Source of the DNA: Ampullaceana balthica | Lineage: Eukaryota; Mollusca; Gastropoda; Lymnaeidae | DNA length: 64,000 nt | Assembly: GCA_944989445.1 (NCBI GenBank) | Contig: CALYLW010000012.1 | Span: forward strand, 1,581,501 to 1,645,500 | Direction: 5' to 3' | Part shown: positions 22,425-33,178 of the stretch, one piece after another | How the letters are laid out: each line of letters starts with the position of its first letter | Numbering within the stretch: the first letter of the stretch is position 1 | Notes under the pieces: model-generated | Told to the model about the DNA's origin: nothing | What the model saw: the letters and a program-made list of their open reading frames with translations, nothing else | The model's database searches: none | Position numbers and translations under genes: made by a program

Positions 22425-22482
22425 AAGGAGAAAGAGGGAGAGAGAGAGGGGGAGAGAGAGAGATAGAGAGAATAGAGAGATG
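22425..22482. repeat. GA-rich microsatellite
   Basis: Purine tract of GAGAGA/GGGAGA units, directly followed by ATAGAGAGA. Confidence 0.9.
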
Positions 22483-23205
22483 TCCTATATAGCATTATTT
22501 GAGTCATCCTCTTTTCAATCATTAAATGAACATCTGCCTATCACGACCTCACCTGGGGGCCTAACATCAAAGCTGACCACCAGAGTGGAAAATATATTTA
22601 GGCAGTACAAACAAATGTATACTTACAAGGGCGGGGGGGGGAGGCACGCGATATCAAATAAGTTGACGAGCTCTGCAATGGAGACAGACCCTGTAGTAAG
22701 AGATGAACATGAGAAGACATACAGACTTTATCTCCTGAAAGGACTCTGTAGTTTAAAGAAACAGACTCTGAATGTAAGACAATATTAGGGGACACTTCCC
22801 CGGGACAGAGACAGACATATAAATAAGTTTAATATTTTCCCTGTGACAGACTGTGTCGTAGAAATCAGGTATGTCGAGATAATGAAGCAGATTTTTAAAA
22901 GCCTGCAGTGGTCGTTGGGGATTTGGGGGGAGAGGGGGTGAAGGAGTCAACCTGACACCGAAAACAGGGTAACGAAAAGACATGGGTTTAAGACCAGCAA
23001 CTTGGGCGTTAGTTTAGTTTGATATGTGTATGGACCTCTGATGTAGTTTGGTGAGTTGTGTGTACAAATGGGTGTATAGAGAAAAAAAATGCACAAATCG
23101 TGGCCGCAAGTTTGAAACATGTACTTTCACATTTAAACTCCAATAATCCTAACAAGTAGGGCTCGCTACACATTGCTTTTGATTATCGCCACTTCTTATG
23201 TAATT
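22483..23205. other. No recognised genes
   Basis: An open frame of 102 codons at 22480-22788 contains a G-tract and low-complexity stretches and resembles no family I know. G/A-rich sequence lies around 22910-22945. Confidence 0.4.
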
Positions 23206-23212
23206 TATTGAA

Positions 23213-23343
23213 AGAGTTGTCTCAGCAGCTGTAAGAGTTATCTCAGCAGTTATAAGAGTTGTCTCGGCAGCTGTAAGAGTTGTCTCCGCAGCTGTAAGAG
23301 TTGTCTCAGCAGCTGTACGAGTTGTCTCAGCAGTTGTAAACGC
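23213..23343. repeat. 21-bp minisatellite, about 6 copies
   Basis: Units containing GTTGTCTCAGCAGCTGTAAG with variants TTATCTC, GTCTCGG and CAGTTATAAG. The minus strand gives repeated TAAETTL residues, an artefact of the three-fold unit length. Confidence 0.9.
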
Positions 23344-24835
23344 CATAAATAAATTTGCTGTAAATTATCACAACAAACAGAACAATCTCATCTCAAATCA
23401 TTGCATATGACAAATCTATCAGGTCTCCGCAGATAAGGTGTTCCCATATTTGTCATTGGCCAGTGTGAGATATTCACAATTATATAGAAGGGGTGTGTTA
23501 ATATATCTGGTCTCTTATACCTAGATTACAAAATGACTTGCTAAAGACTTTGCTAGTATAGAGGTGAGTTTGTTTTTTTTTAATGTTTTGTTTTTATTTT
23601 ATATTAATTTTTTTTTAAATGCCCCATGCCAATTTTCTGAATGTTACAGATCTTCCTTGGCAACACGTTCCTCTCAACGTCAGAATACGACGCACATCTG
23701 ATCAGATTAAACAGTTCCCAATTCCCAAACTTAGAATAGTCGTGTACTAATTAAGTCCATTTTTGGCAATGAATGTGTTGTTACGTTTGCCCCCGTTTCT
23801 TAACAAGAATAATTAGATAGAAGTTTAGGTTTTTTCTAAAAGAGTTATTTCCCTTGTTTGGAGGGGGAAAAAATCAGTTCTGTAGGAAGAGTCATCTAGT
23901 AAATTCAAGCAGCTAACAACAATTTTATAGAGCCACAAGCAAGTGAGAACTTAGAGAGTGGGAAGTGTTTAAAAAAATCAATATACCTTACAAATATAGA
24001 AACCAGATTTAATGTTATAACCCAAATTGAAAAGTTGATTCCTCGTTGCAATTGTTTGACGTAAACAGGGACGTGTTTACAGACGAAAAGAGACAGGAGT
24101 TCGCTCAAAGACTACTTGTTTCTCGACGCCTGGACTTAACGCTTAAATATTTGACATGGACTTTGTGACATACATCTTTGACATATTCTGAGAGATTATT
24201 ATTGGTGTTTATTCTATCCGTGAAAAATTCAAATAGTTTTACAGCAGAATTAAAACTGATAAACATTCTACCATTTGATGATTTTCAAAATAAAACTTCT
24301 ATTAAACCTTATGGACATTGCTTGACATCCGGTTGTGATGTGACCCATAGCCACATGCTCTTGTAGATACGTTTAGGATTTATATGGCTTGTCCATATCG
24401 GAAAGGATATTGCTATAAATTTGCATTCTATCTTGAAACCAAATGATTAAGTTGATTAATAATCAAACATATATGAATTACAAGGAAGCTAACCATTTAT
24501 TGAAAATTAAGGTATAAGAAAAAGTGCTAGTAAAATATATTTAAAAACAGAACAAAAAACAATCTGGCTAACAACCTGAGGAAAATATAAAAAATATAAA
24601 AACTTTTCCTTTAAAACTGTTAAATAAAAGTTTCAAAGTTTTGTTTTGCCCTTTAGCTTTATTTTTTTTTCAATACTATCTTCATCATCATAAGTATATT
24701 ATTTTTATTATTATTATTATTAATATTTTATGTGTTCACATTACGTTTATAAACTAAAACAAACAAAAACACAAAACAAAAAAACAAAACAATTGCATCG
24801 TAAGTAGACATTTTTTTGTTTTTCTTGCTATTTCC
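23344..24835. other. AT-rich, no recognised genes
   Basis: Ordinary AT-rich sequence with T-runs near 23570-23620 and an (ATT)n stretch at 24700-24722. Small open frames on both strands lack any protein signature. Confidence 0.45.
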
Positions 24836-24837
24836 CA

Positions 24838-24972
24838 ATCCAAACACATCAGCCAATACAAACACATCAGCCAATACAAACACATCAGCCAATACAAACA
24901 CATCAGCCAATACAAACACATCAGCCAATACAAACACATCAACCAATACAAACACATCAGCCAATACAATAC
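24838..24972. repeat. 18-bp minisatellite, about 7 copies
   Basis: Perfect or near-perfect CAAACACATCAGCCAATA units, one with CAACC. The unit is six codons, so minus-strand artefact frames of ADVFVL and YWLMCL repeats appear. Confidence 0.95.
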
Positions 24973-25067
24973 AAACCTAACCACCCCTCCCTCCATGTCC
25001 CGTCAACGAATCTTAGGGCCGTCAAATAACCTGAGCTGACAGATAGAGCTACTGGCCTGTGTACAGT

Positions 25068-25207
25068 GTGTCATATCATTGACATACGTGTTGCCGGTAT
25101 TCTTGTGTCATGTAAGTGACAGACGGGGTGCCAGTATTCTTGTGTCATGTCAGTGGCAGACGGGGTTCCAGTATTGTTGTATGATATCAGTGACAGACGG
25201 TGTGCCA
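25068..25207. repeat. 37-bp repeat, about 3.7 copies
   Basis: Diverged units built on GTGTCATGTCAGTGACAGAC followed by GGGGTGCCAGTATTCTT. Copies differ at several sites, including ATTGTTGTATGATATC in the last. Confidence 0.8.
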
Positions 25208-25363
25208 AGTTATTGGAAAACTAATTTTTAAAAACCCGTAAAAACCAAGTTTTCGACTATAAATCCTTTATTTACGAGATATAACTAAAAGAATGATCAT
25301 TATTATATAATACACAGCACAAGAACATCCAAAAATATAAAATTGTAGTTATGTGTCGTAAAA

Positions 25364-25977
25364 AATTAATATACATAATTCCCGTCGTCTGTATGTCTGT
25401 ATTTATGTATTGAATAATGCTATTAGGTGGCGCTGCGATCGATTTTGTATAAAAATATTATACGACGTCATTGTTTTAGCTTATATTTTAATTTTTGAAA
25501 AGGGAACGATGTAAAAATAGGATTTGAGGATTTATAATTATTATGAAACTAGACGCCCCGCGGCGTAGCATACGCCGCAGACTTGCTGATGGAGAGTGCA
25601 AAGAAAATGGAGCAAGAACGGACACAAACTACAGCACGAAGAATTCCAAACAACGCGAGTGAACGTCGGTTAATAAACGGGAGGCGGGTAACAACAACCT
25701 CAGTGTGCATGTCTTTACGTTTACTCGCTATTTTTTATTTACTTAGTGCTGCTTTTTGTGTCCGTACTCTCACCCCCCCCCCAAACCGTTTTTTGCACTG
25801 TCTATGATGAGCAAGTCTGCGGCGTATGCTACGCCGCGGGTCTCTCCAGAGTTCCTTCTTTTCATTTACTCACAGTTGTTTGCACAAACCCACCCTATTT
25901 TGACAACTGTGTCTTACAGGAAGTCTTCACCCGTCACTAAATCATTAGTGGCGTATGCTACGCCGCCGGTCAGGTAG
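25364..25977 (+). mobile_element. Possible outer Helitron-like element hosting Hel-F copy 2
   Basis: The left part (AATATACATAATTCCCGTCG to GGATTTGAGGATT) matches the 5' half of the small Helitron at 44876-45290. The right edge has a hairpin GGCGTATGCTACGCC (25950-25964) followed ten or so bases later by GTAG and T, a decayed version of hairpin-CTAG-T. A Hel-F copy in the opposite orientation occupies most of the middle. Boundaries are inferred from family comparison only. Confidence 0.4.
25549..25917 (-). mobile_element. Helitron-like non-autonomous element, copy 2 (family Hel-F)
   Basis: On the minus strand the element ends hairpin GCGGCGTATGCTACGCCGC (25560-25578), GGGGCGT, CTAG (25549-25552), then T, exactly as in copy 1 at 9925. 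The inverted internal hairpin (25819-25837) with AGCAAGTCT and GAGAGACCC arms is also shared. The interior differs in length and holds a C-tract. A frame shared by both copies reads SAAYATPRVSPEFLLFI, with Y/H and other changes after it. No transposase coding is present. Confidence 0.65.
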
Positions 25978-26341
25978 TGTTTAATATAATGCTCACCGAT
26001 CAGGAATATGCTTATAAAAAGTGTTGTTAATAAAATACGCACCTTATTGCGCGACAGGAAAGGTTGTTCACTATAATACGCACCATAACACTATAGCAAA
26101 AAAGTTAACATGTTACATAGAGATAAAGATAATCTAAAAATTCATTAATTTAATTACAATACATTCGATCTATCTAACAGTTTTATACATCATTTTTATC
26201 ATCGGCACGAGTCTGCCTGAAAATTTTCAGCTCGCTAGCTTACGAGGAAGTGGGTTAAAAATCGATCCAAAGTTTTTTCGGCACTGCCCGCCTGCCTCAA
26301 GCAAGCAAGCAGACACCACGAGTTAATATAAAGGATTTAAA

Positions 26342-26541
26342 AACTCAGAAATAGCATTACGTTAAAATAAACTCAGAAATAGCATTACGTTAAAATAAAC
26401 TCAGAAATAGCATTACGTTAAAATAAACTCAGAAATAGCATTACGTTAAAATAAACTCAGAAATAGCATTACGTTAAAATAAACTCAGAAATAGCATTAC
26501 GTTAAAATAAACTCAGAAATAGCATTACGTTAAAATAAACG
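26342..26541. repeat. 28-bp minisatellite, 7 copies
   Basis: Seven essentially identical units containing CTCAGAAATAGCATTACGTT then AAAATAAA. It starts right at the right edge of the family G copy. The homogeneity implies recent amplification. Confidence 0.95.
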
Positions 26542-27238
26542 AGCGCCAAGATGTGCTGTGTGGCTGGTGGGTGAAAGTAAATGTAACATCAACACTTGAA
26601 TATATTTTTATTTTAAAAAAAAATATCAGTTCTACTGCAAGCTGGGGGGATGTGTTTGCTGTGGGGTCAACAAGTTCTTAGAGAAACATTGTCCAAATGC
26701 AGACGCACTGACACATGCGCACGAATAATCCAACCCAAGTCCGATATGAGCGCACCATAAATTATTTTCATTGAACGCCAAACAGCGGATATGAGCTGGC
26801 TAGTGCCTGTGCAATACTAGCCGGCAAAATACCGAAACGGGCGCAGATTTCCGCAGCAAAGGGGAGCTACTCTCAATGCCCCCATTCGCAAACGTCATAA
26901 TAAATTCTGGCCGAGGTCCCGGTCCTCGTGTGATATATCAATTTTTATGAAACCGCGAGGCAACCGACGAGGGCAGAAGCGAATTGATGAAACGACAGTT
27001 TATGGATCAACTCAATGAAGCCGGCCCAGCCGTCCCGACGTCATTGCCTTCTGCTTGGCTGGATGTCAAATCAGGAACGGCAACCGCTAAGACGTTGTCA
27101 CATGACCTCCTGGATCGAAAATTCTGTACAAAATGGCGCCAGGGTAGTTCAATGGCAAATGACTTTGGGTCGTTGCTTGTTTTTTTCCTCCCTAAATCAA
27201 CCCGCACGACTTATATCGTGCACCATCAAACGACTCAT
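26542..27238. other. No recognised genes
   Basis: Mixed-composition sequence. Overlapping frames of 66-88 codons at 26984-27254 on both strands have no recognised motif. GC is somewhat higher at 26700-27150. Confidence 0.4.
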
Positions 27239-27239
27239 C

Positions 27240-27325
27240 ATAATCAGTAAGTGATATAATCAGTAAGTGATGTGATCAGTATGCGATGTAATCAGTTAGC
27301 GATATAATCACTAAGCGATTCGGTT
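27240..27325. repeat. 17-bp repeat, about 5 copies
   Basis: Irregular units based on ATAATCAGTAAGTGATG, with TATGCGATG and TTAGCGATA variants. Confidence 0.8.
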
Positions 27326-27759
27326 AATTTTTTTTCCTTTAAATGTGCGAGCAGGAAACAAGTCCATGGAGATTGACTAGTGACTCATATTTCATGCCAT
27401 GTTGTTTAAAAAAAACACCAAGAAGCAGCTTATAAAGATGTGTTCAAAATTCGCTCCACAATCTAACATAAGCTGTTGATGCGACTTTATGAAAAAATCT
27501 TCACATCGCTATAGTAGACCCTAACGTTTCAGACAGAAAGCTTTCTATCAGTACGACACTGTTATGTTTAGAACTGACTTAAATAGCTCCTGCTGCAAGG
27601 TAGTCAACAAGTAAAAATACCCGCTCCCCCCCCCTTTTTTTTTCAGGTCTAAAAATTGAATGTGTGAATATATGACGGAACGAAGAAGCAAAAAATTAAA
27701 ACAAAAGTAGCATTTAATTTAAGTTTTAGAAAAAGTGATGTTTTGATTGAGACTATCCT
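27326..27759. other. No recognised feature
   Basis: AT-rich sequence with a C/T homopolymer junction near 27627-27645. Confidence 0.4.
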
Positions 27760-28060
27760 ACCCGTATGGCTTTACAAAGATATCAGAAGAATGGAAATTC
27801 AAAGAGAAGAAATGAGTCATTATTTAAATTTAAACAAAACTATGGCAGAAAGTTTCGCGGGGGTGTACTCAACAGCTTTCCAAAGTTTCAATGTCAATCA
27901 GATGAAAGTGAGAAAAAAGTTGACATTAAGGGCCCCTGGGCCAAAACATTTCCAGATGTACAGTTAAAAACCCCTATCCTTGAATATTTCAATCTGGATC
28001 AAGATGGATATGTGTGTCAATATTTGTAAATATTGTTTAAAGTTGAATCGAAATGTTAAT
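27760..28060 (+). repeat. Dispersed family J fragment
   Basis: CTCAACAGCTTTCCAAAGTT, then GGGCCCCTGGGCCAAAAC, CAGTTAAAAACCCCTATC and GTATTTGTAAATATT-like blocks match 29868-30065 and 30350-30380. A plus-strand open frame of 87 codons over it (27766-28029) is therefore repeat sequence, not a gene. Confidence 0.6.
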
Positions 28061-28125
28061 ATTAAAAGTTTCAACAACAACAAAATAAAATGAACAAAAA
28101 AACTTTTTTTTATAAAGAATGAGGC

Positions 28126-28318
28126 CCAGCTGCAGTGAGGAATGTAGAATCTCGCATGTAAAAGCAGAAAATAATTTTTTAGTCACAAACTAAGTAGTCA
28201 CACAGGGGGACTCATTGATCAACTAACACAAAAGTTCTGAGTGTGACTACTTAGTTTGTGACCAAAAAATTATTTTCTGCTTTTTCATGCGAGATTCTAC
28301 ATTCCTCACTGCAGCTGC
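28126..28318. repeat. Near-perfect hairpin element, 78-bp arms
   Basis: The left arm (28126-28204, GCTGCAGTGAGGAATGTAGA to TAGTCACAC) and right arm (28241-28318) are reverse complements with about two mismatches, separated by a 36-base spacer that contains TGATCA. It would fold into a very long stem as RNA or DNA. No clear target duplication or known TIR was found. It could be a foldback MITE or a source of hairpin small RNAs. There is no coding. Confidence 0.9.
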
Positions 28319-28509
28319 GCATTTTTTTGGACATTTTCTATAAATATAAACGTACACATTCTTAACTCCTTTCCATATGTGCGCTGATTCACTTAGCATT
28401 CACAACACATGGATTGTCTATATAAGACATTCTATGATTTCGCGTGTTCTATCTGGAATGATGTTCTATACACACTACACATATCATATACACAACACGA
28501 CTATGCATC

Positions 28510-28568
28510 ACGGGAAGTGTGTCATTTTTAAATCCCTTATATTAACTTCACGGCCGTCTCTCTCTGTC

Positions 28569-28603
<35 letters not shown>

Positions 28604-28656
28604 GTCTTGGGCGGGCGGAAAAACAAAAGTAAAAAATGACCCACTTCCCGTGATTC
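28510..28656. repeat. Short inverted repeat around a (CT)n tract
   Basis: CACGGGAAGTGTGTCATTTT at 28508-28530 pairs with AAAAATGACCCACTTCCCGTG near 28634-28655. Between them are TTAATATAAG-type family G sequence, a (CT)n run and GGGCGGGCGGAAAAACAAAA. The GGAAGTGGGT block recurs near 26250, so this belongs to family G. Confidence 0.65.
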
Positions 28657-28699
28657 GATCGAGCTGAAAATTGGCACACGGACCCGTCTCACCTATCAA

Positions 28700-29560
28700 T
28701 GCATCGTGTCAAAATTTCAGATCGATCGAACGTACCGTAATTAAATTAATGCATTTTTAGTTTATCCTTATATAACGTATGTAATTCAAATTCAATGTTT
28801 GTTATTGTTTTTATTCCACGTGAAAGTTTGAGTTGGCGCGTTGAGGCGACCCATCGAAGTACCGGCGTGCTTTTGTTTACATTTTACGTGTCACGCTGAG
28901 CTCGGTCAAGCGAATCGGTGACCAGACTTTTCCCCTCTCCCCCTCCCATCCCCCCCCCCAGGGTATGAAGCAAAGTTGAGTTAAGACAGATTCAGTCTGT
29001 AAATGCTTGTCGCGTTTGAAAATAATCAATACTGTTAGCTATGACTCATATATAAGGGATTTATAGTCAAAAACTTTGTTTTTACGGGTTTGTTTTATTA
29101 CTTTTGTTTTTCCGCCCGACCGACAGCCTGCGAACCCAAGAGATGACGGGGAAGTTAATATAAGGGATTGAATTAAACAACACCGTAAAAACAAAGTTTT
29201 TGATTATAAACCCCTTATATATGAGACATAACTAAAAAGTATTTATCATGCTTAAACGCCACAAACATTTACAGACTGAGATTGCCTTAAATACCCTTTG
29301 TTGTAAAACGGAAAAAGTTTTGGTCACGGATGGTTGAACTTAACTCAGTCTGACGCGTAAAATGTCAACAAAAGCTTGCCGCTACATATAGAGATAAACT
29401 AAAGATGCATTAATTTAATTACGGTACATTTGATCGGTCTGAAAATTTAATAGCTTTATCCTCCCCACAAGCCAAACCTACTGTGAAAATGTCAGCTCTC
29501 TAGCAAGTCAGAAAACGTATTTACGAGCTTTTTGAAAAAGTTGACGACAGAACCGGATGC
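28700..29560. repeat. Large diverged inverted repeat (two family G copies)
   Basis: Left arm about 28700-29110 and right arm about 29180-29560 are reverse complements over most of their length. Shared blocks are TACCGTAATTAAATTAATGC, TTTGTTTACATTTTACG-like, CAGTCTGTAAATGCTTGT and AAAACTTTGTTTTTACGG. The central about 70 bp holds TTTTTCCGCCCGACCGACAG. Divergence is perhaps 15-25% by eye, with indels, so the structure is old. No genes. Confidence 0.75.
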
Positions 29561-29599
29561 GTTGAATCCGGAATCCTTCACGAGTTAATAGGATAGGTG

Positions 29600-30440
29600 C
29601 CTCAAAATAAAAAAAAATTGGCTCCCGGCGATAAAGGAATAGAAATCAGGGGTTCAACGCCCCGGAGTATTTTAAAATATTGCCATCACGTTCTGTGTAC
29701 GAAGTTTGGTCTAGATGCATCCTTTTTCCCAGGAGCCAATGTTTAAAATAATTTTTATATAGCTCAAATAATGAAAAAGATGGCATTTTGAGACTTCGAC
29801 CCCCCCCCCTCCAAAATGAGTGGTAATTTAAAAAAAATAATTATCCCAGGAACCTTCGAGGGATCGTACTCAAAAAATTCCTAAAGTTGGTATCAGTTAA
29901 ATGGTGCCAGTAGCCAATGTTTAAAATAACATTTAAACGGCTTACATAAACAAAGATATTAAGGGCCCCCTTTTCCCAAAAGGTGCAAGATGTGAAGTTA
30001 AAAACCTCTATAGAGTTTATTAAAGGTCATATTGGATACATGTGAAAGTATTTGCAAATACCGTATAAAATCGAATGGGGGATAAAGTCTCAAAAGTTTA
30101 CGAAAATAAGATTTGGGTGTCCCGCGGCCCTGAAGGAATAGATACTAGGATGCCCTATACTATTTTAAAATGAGTCATCAAGTTCTTATGTACAGAATTT
30201 GGTAAAGATTCATCTATTTACCCAGTAGGCAATATTTATAATACTTTTTTAAAGCTCATATAAACGATATCTTGGGTCCCCGACCCCCAATGAGTGATGA
30301 TATTTTTTAAAAAAAAAGATTTGCCATCGTCTTTTGCTGGAATCGACTCAACAATTTCCCAAAGTTTTGTGGCGATCGGATAAATAGTTTAGTAAGTCAC
30401 AATGGACAAACGTTCATTTATTTTATATATAGGTTAATAG
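29600..30440 (+). repeat. Dispersed family J, two tandem-like diverged blocks
   Basis: Blocks at 29630-29960 and 30125-30410 share GGAATAGA, TATTTTAAAAT, AGTTTGGT(C/A)(T/A)AGAT(G/T)CATC, AGCCAATGTTT/GGCAATATTT, ATAGCTCA, CCCCGACCCCC and CTCAAxAATTCCxAAAGTT in the same order. Further pieces occur at 19480 and 27760. No protein signature was seen; the family may be an old non-autonomous transposon or a retroelement UTR. Confidence 0.6.
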
Positions 30441-30486
30441 ACATGGCGCAAATAAATCAAAATTCGTCATTTAAATGTTTTTTTAA

Positions 30487-30760
30487 GGGCCGTCCATAAA
30501 GTATGTCACGCTCCAGAGGGGGGGGGGAGGGGTGTAAGAAAGTGTGACAGTTTGTGACGAAGGGGGGGGGTCAGGCTATGTGTGATGTCACGGTTTTTTA
30601 TATTAAATTGTAATTATTTTGTTAATAAGAAATTATGTTTGTTCGAAAGTGTGACTTACTTTGGGGGGGGGGTCTGAGATTTGTGACATTTTTTGACAGG
30701 AGGGAGGGGGGGGAGTTAAAAATGGTCAAAAATTGCGTGACGTACATTATGGACAGCCCC
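30487..30760. mobile_element. G-rich MITE with GTCCATAA termini
   Basis: The left end GGGCCGTCCATAAAGTATGT and the inverted right end GGGGCTGTCCATAATGTACG flank about 270 bp with four G-runs of 8-10 and TGTGACxTTTTGTGAC repeats. Both sides carry TTTAA/TTAA, compatible with a TTAA-targeting (piggyBac-like) element, but the ends differ by one to two bases so this is not proven. This kind of GTCCATAAxGTACGTCACG terminus is widespread in animal MITEs. No coding. Confidence 0.7.
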
Positions 30761-30839
30761 TTTAAAACTCATGCACCTCAAACCCGTTTTAGTGACGTAC
30801 CCCGACGACCCCTTTACCTTCCCCTCTCCCCCCCCCTTC

Positions 30840-33020
30840 CCGCCACCAAATGACAGTGAATGAATTTTTTTTTAAATTAAATTTCTTTGAAATTGTTCAT
30901 TTTAAGGACCTGATCAAACGAATCATGTTTCAAAAGGCACATCAAAATGAAATTGATTTTAAAAAAAAATATTTTATGTGTCTGTGTGCAATCTTTGCTT
31001 TTCTAATGACCGAGTATATATCATGTTATATTTATTACCCTCATTAAAATTTCCACGTTTGAATTATGCTTACAGTAAGTCTAATCTTGAACAAATCCCC
31101 TCCATTACTCGGACATGCAGATGATTTTACAGCAGTCTTCTCCTTACACACCAGCTTTAGTTTCTCCAGTATCAGTTTTGAAGAAGGAAAAAAAAAGAAG
31201 AAAAAAATAGATACCAGAACGTTGCGGTGTGTCAATAAGGCAGCTAATCATTTCCCCAGAGTCAATGACTGGGGACCTGATGCGGATCGCCGCCACGGCT
31301 ATTTAAGTCCGGTTTATCTGTCCGTGAAAAATGCACCGGCCCCGGTATTAAGGCTGTACTTCAAAGGACAGCGTCATCCACGCGGAGCCGGATCGTACCT
31401 CCTTGTGTGTGGGATGGGAGGGGTGTGTGGGATGGGATGACATGATTTTAACTCACGAGTGAATGATCACAAGACGAGGAGAAATCAAGTAATGAAAAGA
31501 GGGGAATGATATTTCAGTAATGAAACTGACCTGTGTCGTACTGATGTTTAAGGTATCTGTTTAAGTTTCAAGTGAGTTGATCTTTAAAGAAAAAAAAAGT
31601 TTATATATATATATTTTTTAAATCCCTTATTTATCAACCCAAATTTTAAAAAAAATACAAGAATTTTTTTTTAAAATAGAACTTTTATTAACTTTAGTTA
31701 CATTAAAACACAGACAAATATTCCGAGAAATTCTGGGCAAATGAAGGAAGTGAACATATACTTAGTACCCCTAATCCTACATTTTTCTGATTTGATTTGT
31801 AAAACAAAATGTTGTTTTTAAAAATTAAATATATATTTTATTTCATGGCATTCTTGAAATGTTTATGTATTTACGTAGAACAGCTAGGAAAAGGGGGACA
31901 CAATTGGAGAAGGGCATCAATAAGGATTTTTATGTTTTTTTAAAAAAAATGAGCAGTAGATGTTTCTCTAGCCATGTTGTTCCATCCAGACAAGACTTAA
32001 GTTCCTGCAAGTACCGTGACTCTTTGTTGAAATTAACGTAAATCACAGGGGGTTACAATTTAAAAAAAATAAAATAAAACATAGGCTCTATTTACATCTG
32101 ACCTCTAGCTATTCATCCAGGAAAAAACTTTCGATTTATAAACAAACAACACTATAATTTAAAAGAATATTGTTATTAAAATTATAATTTGTTATTATTA
32201 TCGTTTATTATTATCATTATTCGTAGTTGCTTTGATTTTTCCGATTCGTACTGGTTTCAGCAAAAAAAAATATTTTAAAAATAATAACAATACTAACGAA
32301 CGGTCTATATTTTTCTGGTCAACAAAAGGTATTACTCCGCCAGTAATACCCAACTGACGACTTACCCACTCCCATGTCTCCAACATTAGCCCCCTTCTTC
32401 CCACCTACCCACCTACTTCTACGCGATTCTAATGATATGATCCCGTGGTTTGCACGAGCCATTTCATTTATTGAAATCCCTGCGCTCGGTCTCCCCAGCA
32501 AGTTCTTCCAGTCCAAGTCACCAAATCCATCCGCTTAATTTGTTAATGATACGACCGCGTTGATGCACCGCCAAATACCTGATTGCGTTCCTCAGCTTTT
32601 CGACTTGCTCGCCGAGTTTAACCATGCATTTGTTTATTAACCCAGATCGTTTTGATTAGACATAACATAAAAAAAAGTTTGCAGCTATATTTGTCTTTAT
32701 TCCCCAAACTTCTCCCCCCCCCTCCCCTGCACCTGTTTTATGTTCTTACAAATAAAGTCTCTTCAGGCAATAAGGTAGGGATGACAACATAAGCCGCGCG
32801 TCTGCTAGCATTTCAATACATCTCAGTTATTTAAAAAAAAGGGGGGGAGGGGTGGTGTGCGATGGGGGTAATTGAGAAGTTACCCGTATGAGGATAGATT
32901 CGTATGTCCCAATCATTTTACAGCGGCATATTAAATTGACATATTATGTCCAGCCAAAACTAATACCCAATGCCTTTTCAAAAAAAAATATATATTCTAT
33001 TTCTAGATAGTTTATTGCAT
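30840..33020. other. AT-rich, no recognised genes
   Basis: Includes a 124-codon frame at 31066-31440 with KKKKKK and no recognisable domain, AT-runs, and a somewhat GC-rich patch at 31260-31440 with TATTTAAG near 31300. A minus-strand frame at 32198-32404 is unremarkable. No gene is supported. Confidence 0.4.
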
Positions 33021-33028
33021 TATTTCTA

Positions 33029-33178
33029 TACCACTTCTGAAAAGGTTGGTCCATTTCGTCTATACGGATGCTGGATATGTTGGGTCTATTTCTTTAATAC
33101 CACTTCTGGATAGGTTGGTCTATTTCTTCTACACTACTTCTGGATAGATTGGTCTATTGCTTCTAATACTACTTGGTT
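33029..33178. repeat. Degenerate 34-38-bp repeat, about 4 copies
   Basis: CTTCTGGATAGGTTGGTCTA, with GATGCTGGATATGTTGGGTC and CTTCTGGATAGATTGGTCTA variants, separated by TTTCTTCTA(A)TAC(C)AC-type spacers. Confidence 0.8.

Larger units (their letters stand above)
25222..26340 (+). repeat. Dispersed repeat family G, interrupted copy
   Basis: The ends at about 25222-25290 (CCCGTAAAAACCAAGTTTTC, ATATAACTAAAAG) and about 26090-26340 (ATTAATTTAATTAC, CACGAGTTAATATAA) match, in order, the two ends of the family G copy at 29180-29600. Between them lies Helitron-like DNA (25364-25977) not found in that copy, so this copy was split by insertions. It has no coding capacity. Confidence 0.55.

Noticed and set aside
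22480..22788. 102-codon plus-strand frame
   Set aside because: Runs through a G-tract and low-complexity DNA; not protein-like.
26342..26541. Regular 28-bp repeats considered as a CRISPR array
   Set aside because: Units are directly adjacent with no unique spacers, and the genome is eukaryotic; it is a minisatellite.
27766..28029. 87-codon plus-strand frame
   Set aside because: The DNA matches dispersed family J at 29.9-30.1 kb, so it is repeat sequence.
31066..31440. 124-codon plus-strand frame
   Set aside because: Contains a poly-Lys tract from an A-run and a GGMGG-type simple repeat; no domain recognised.
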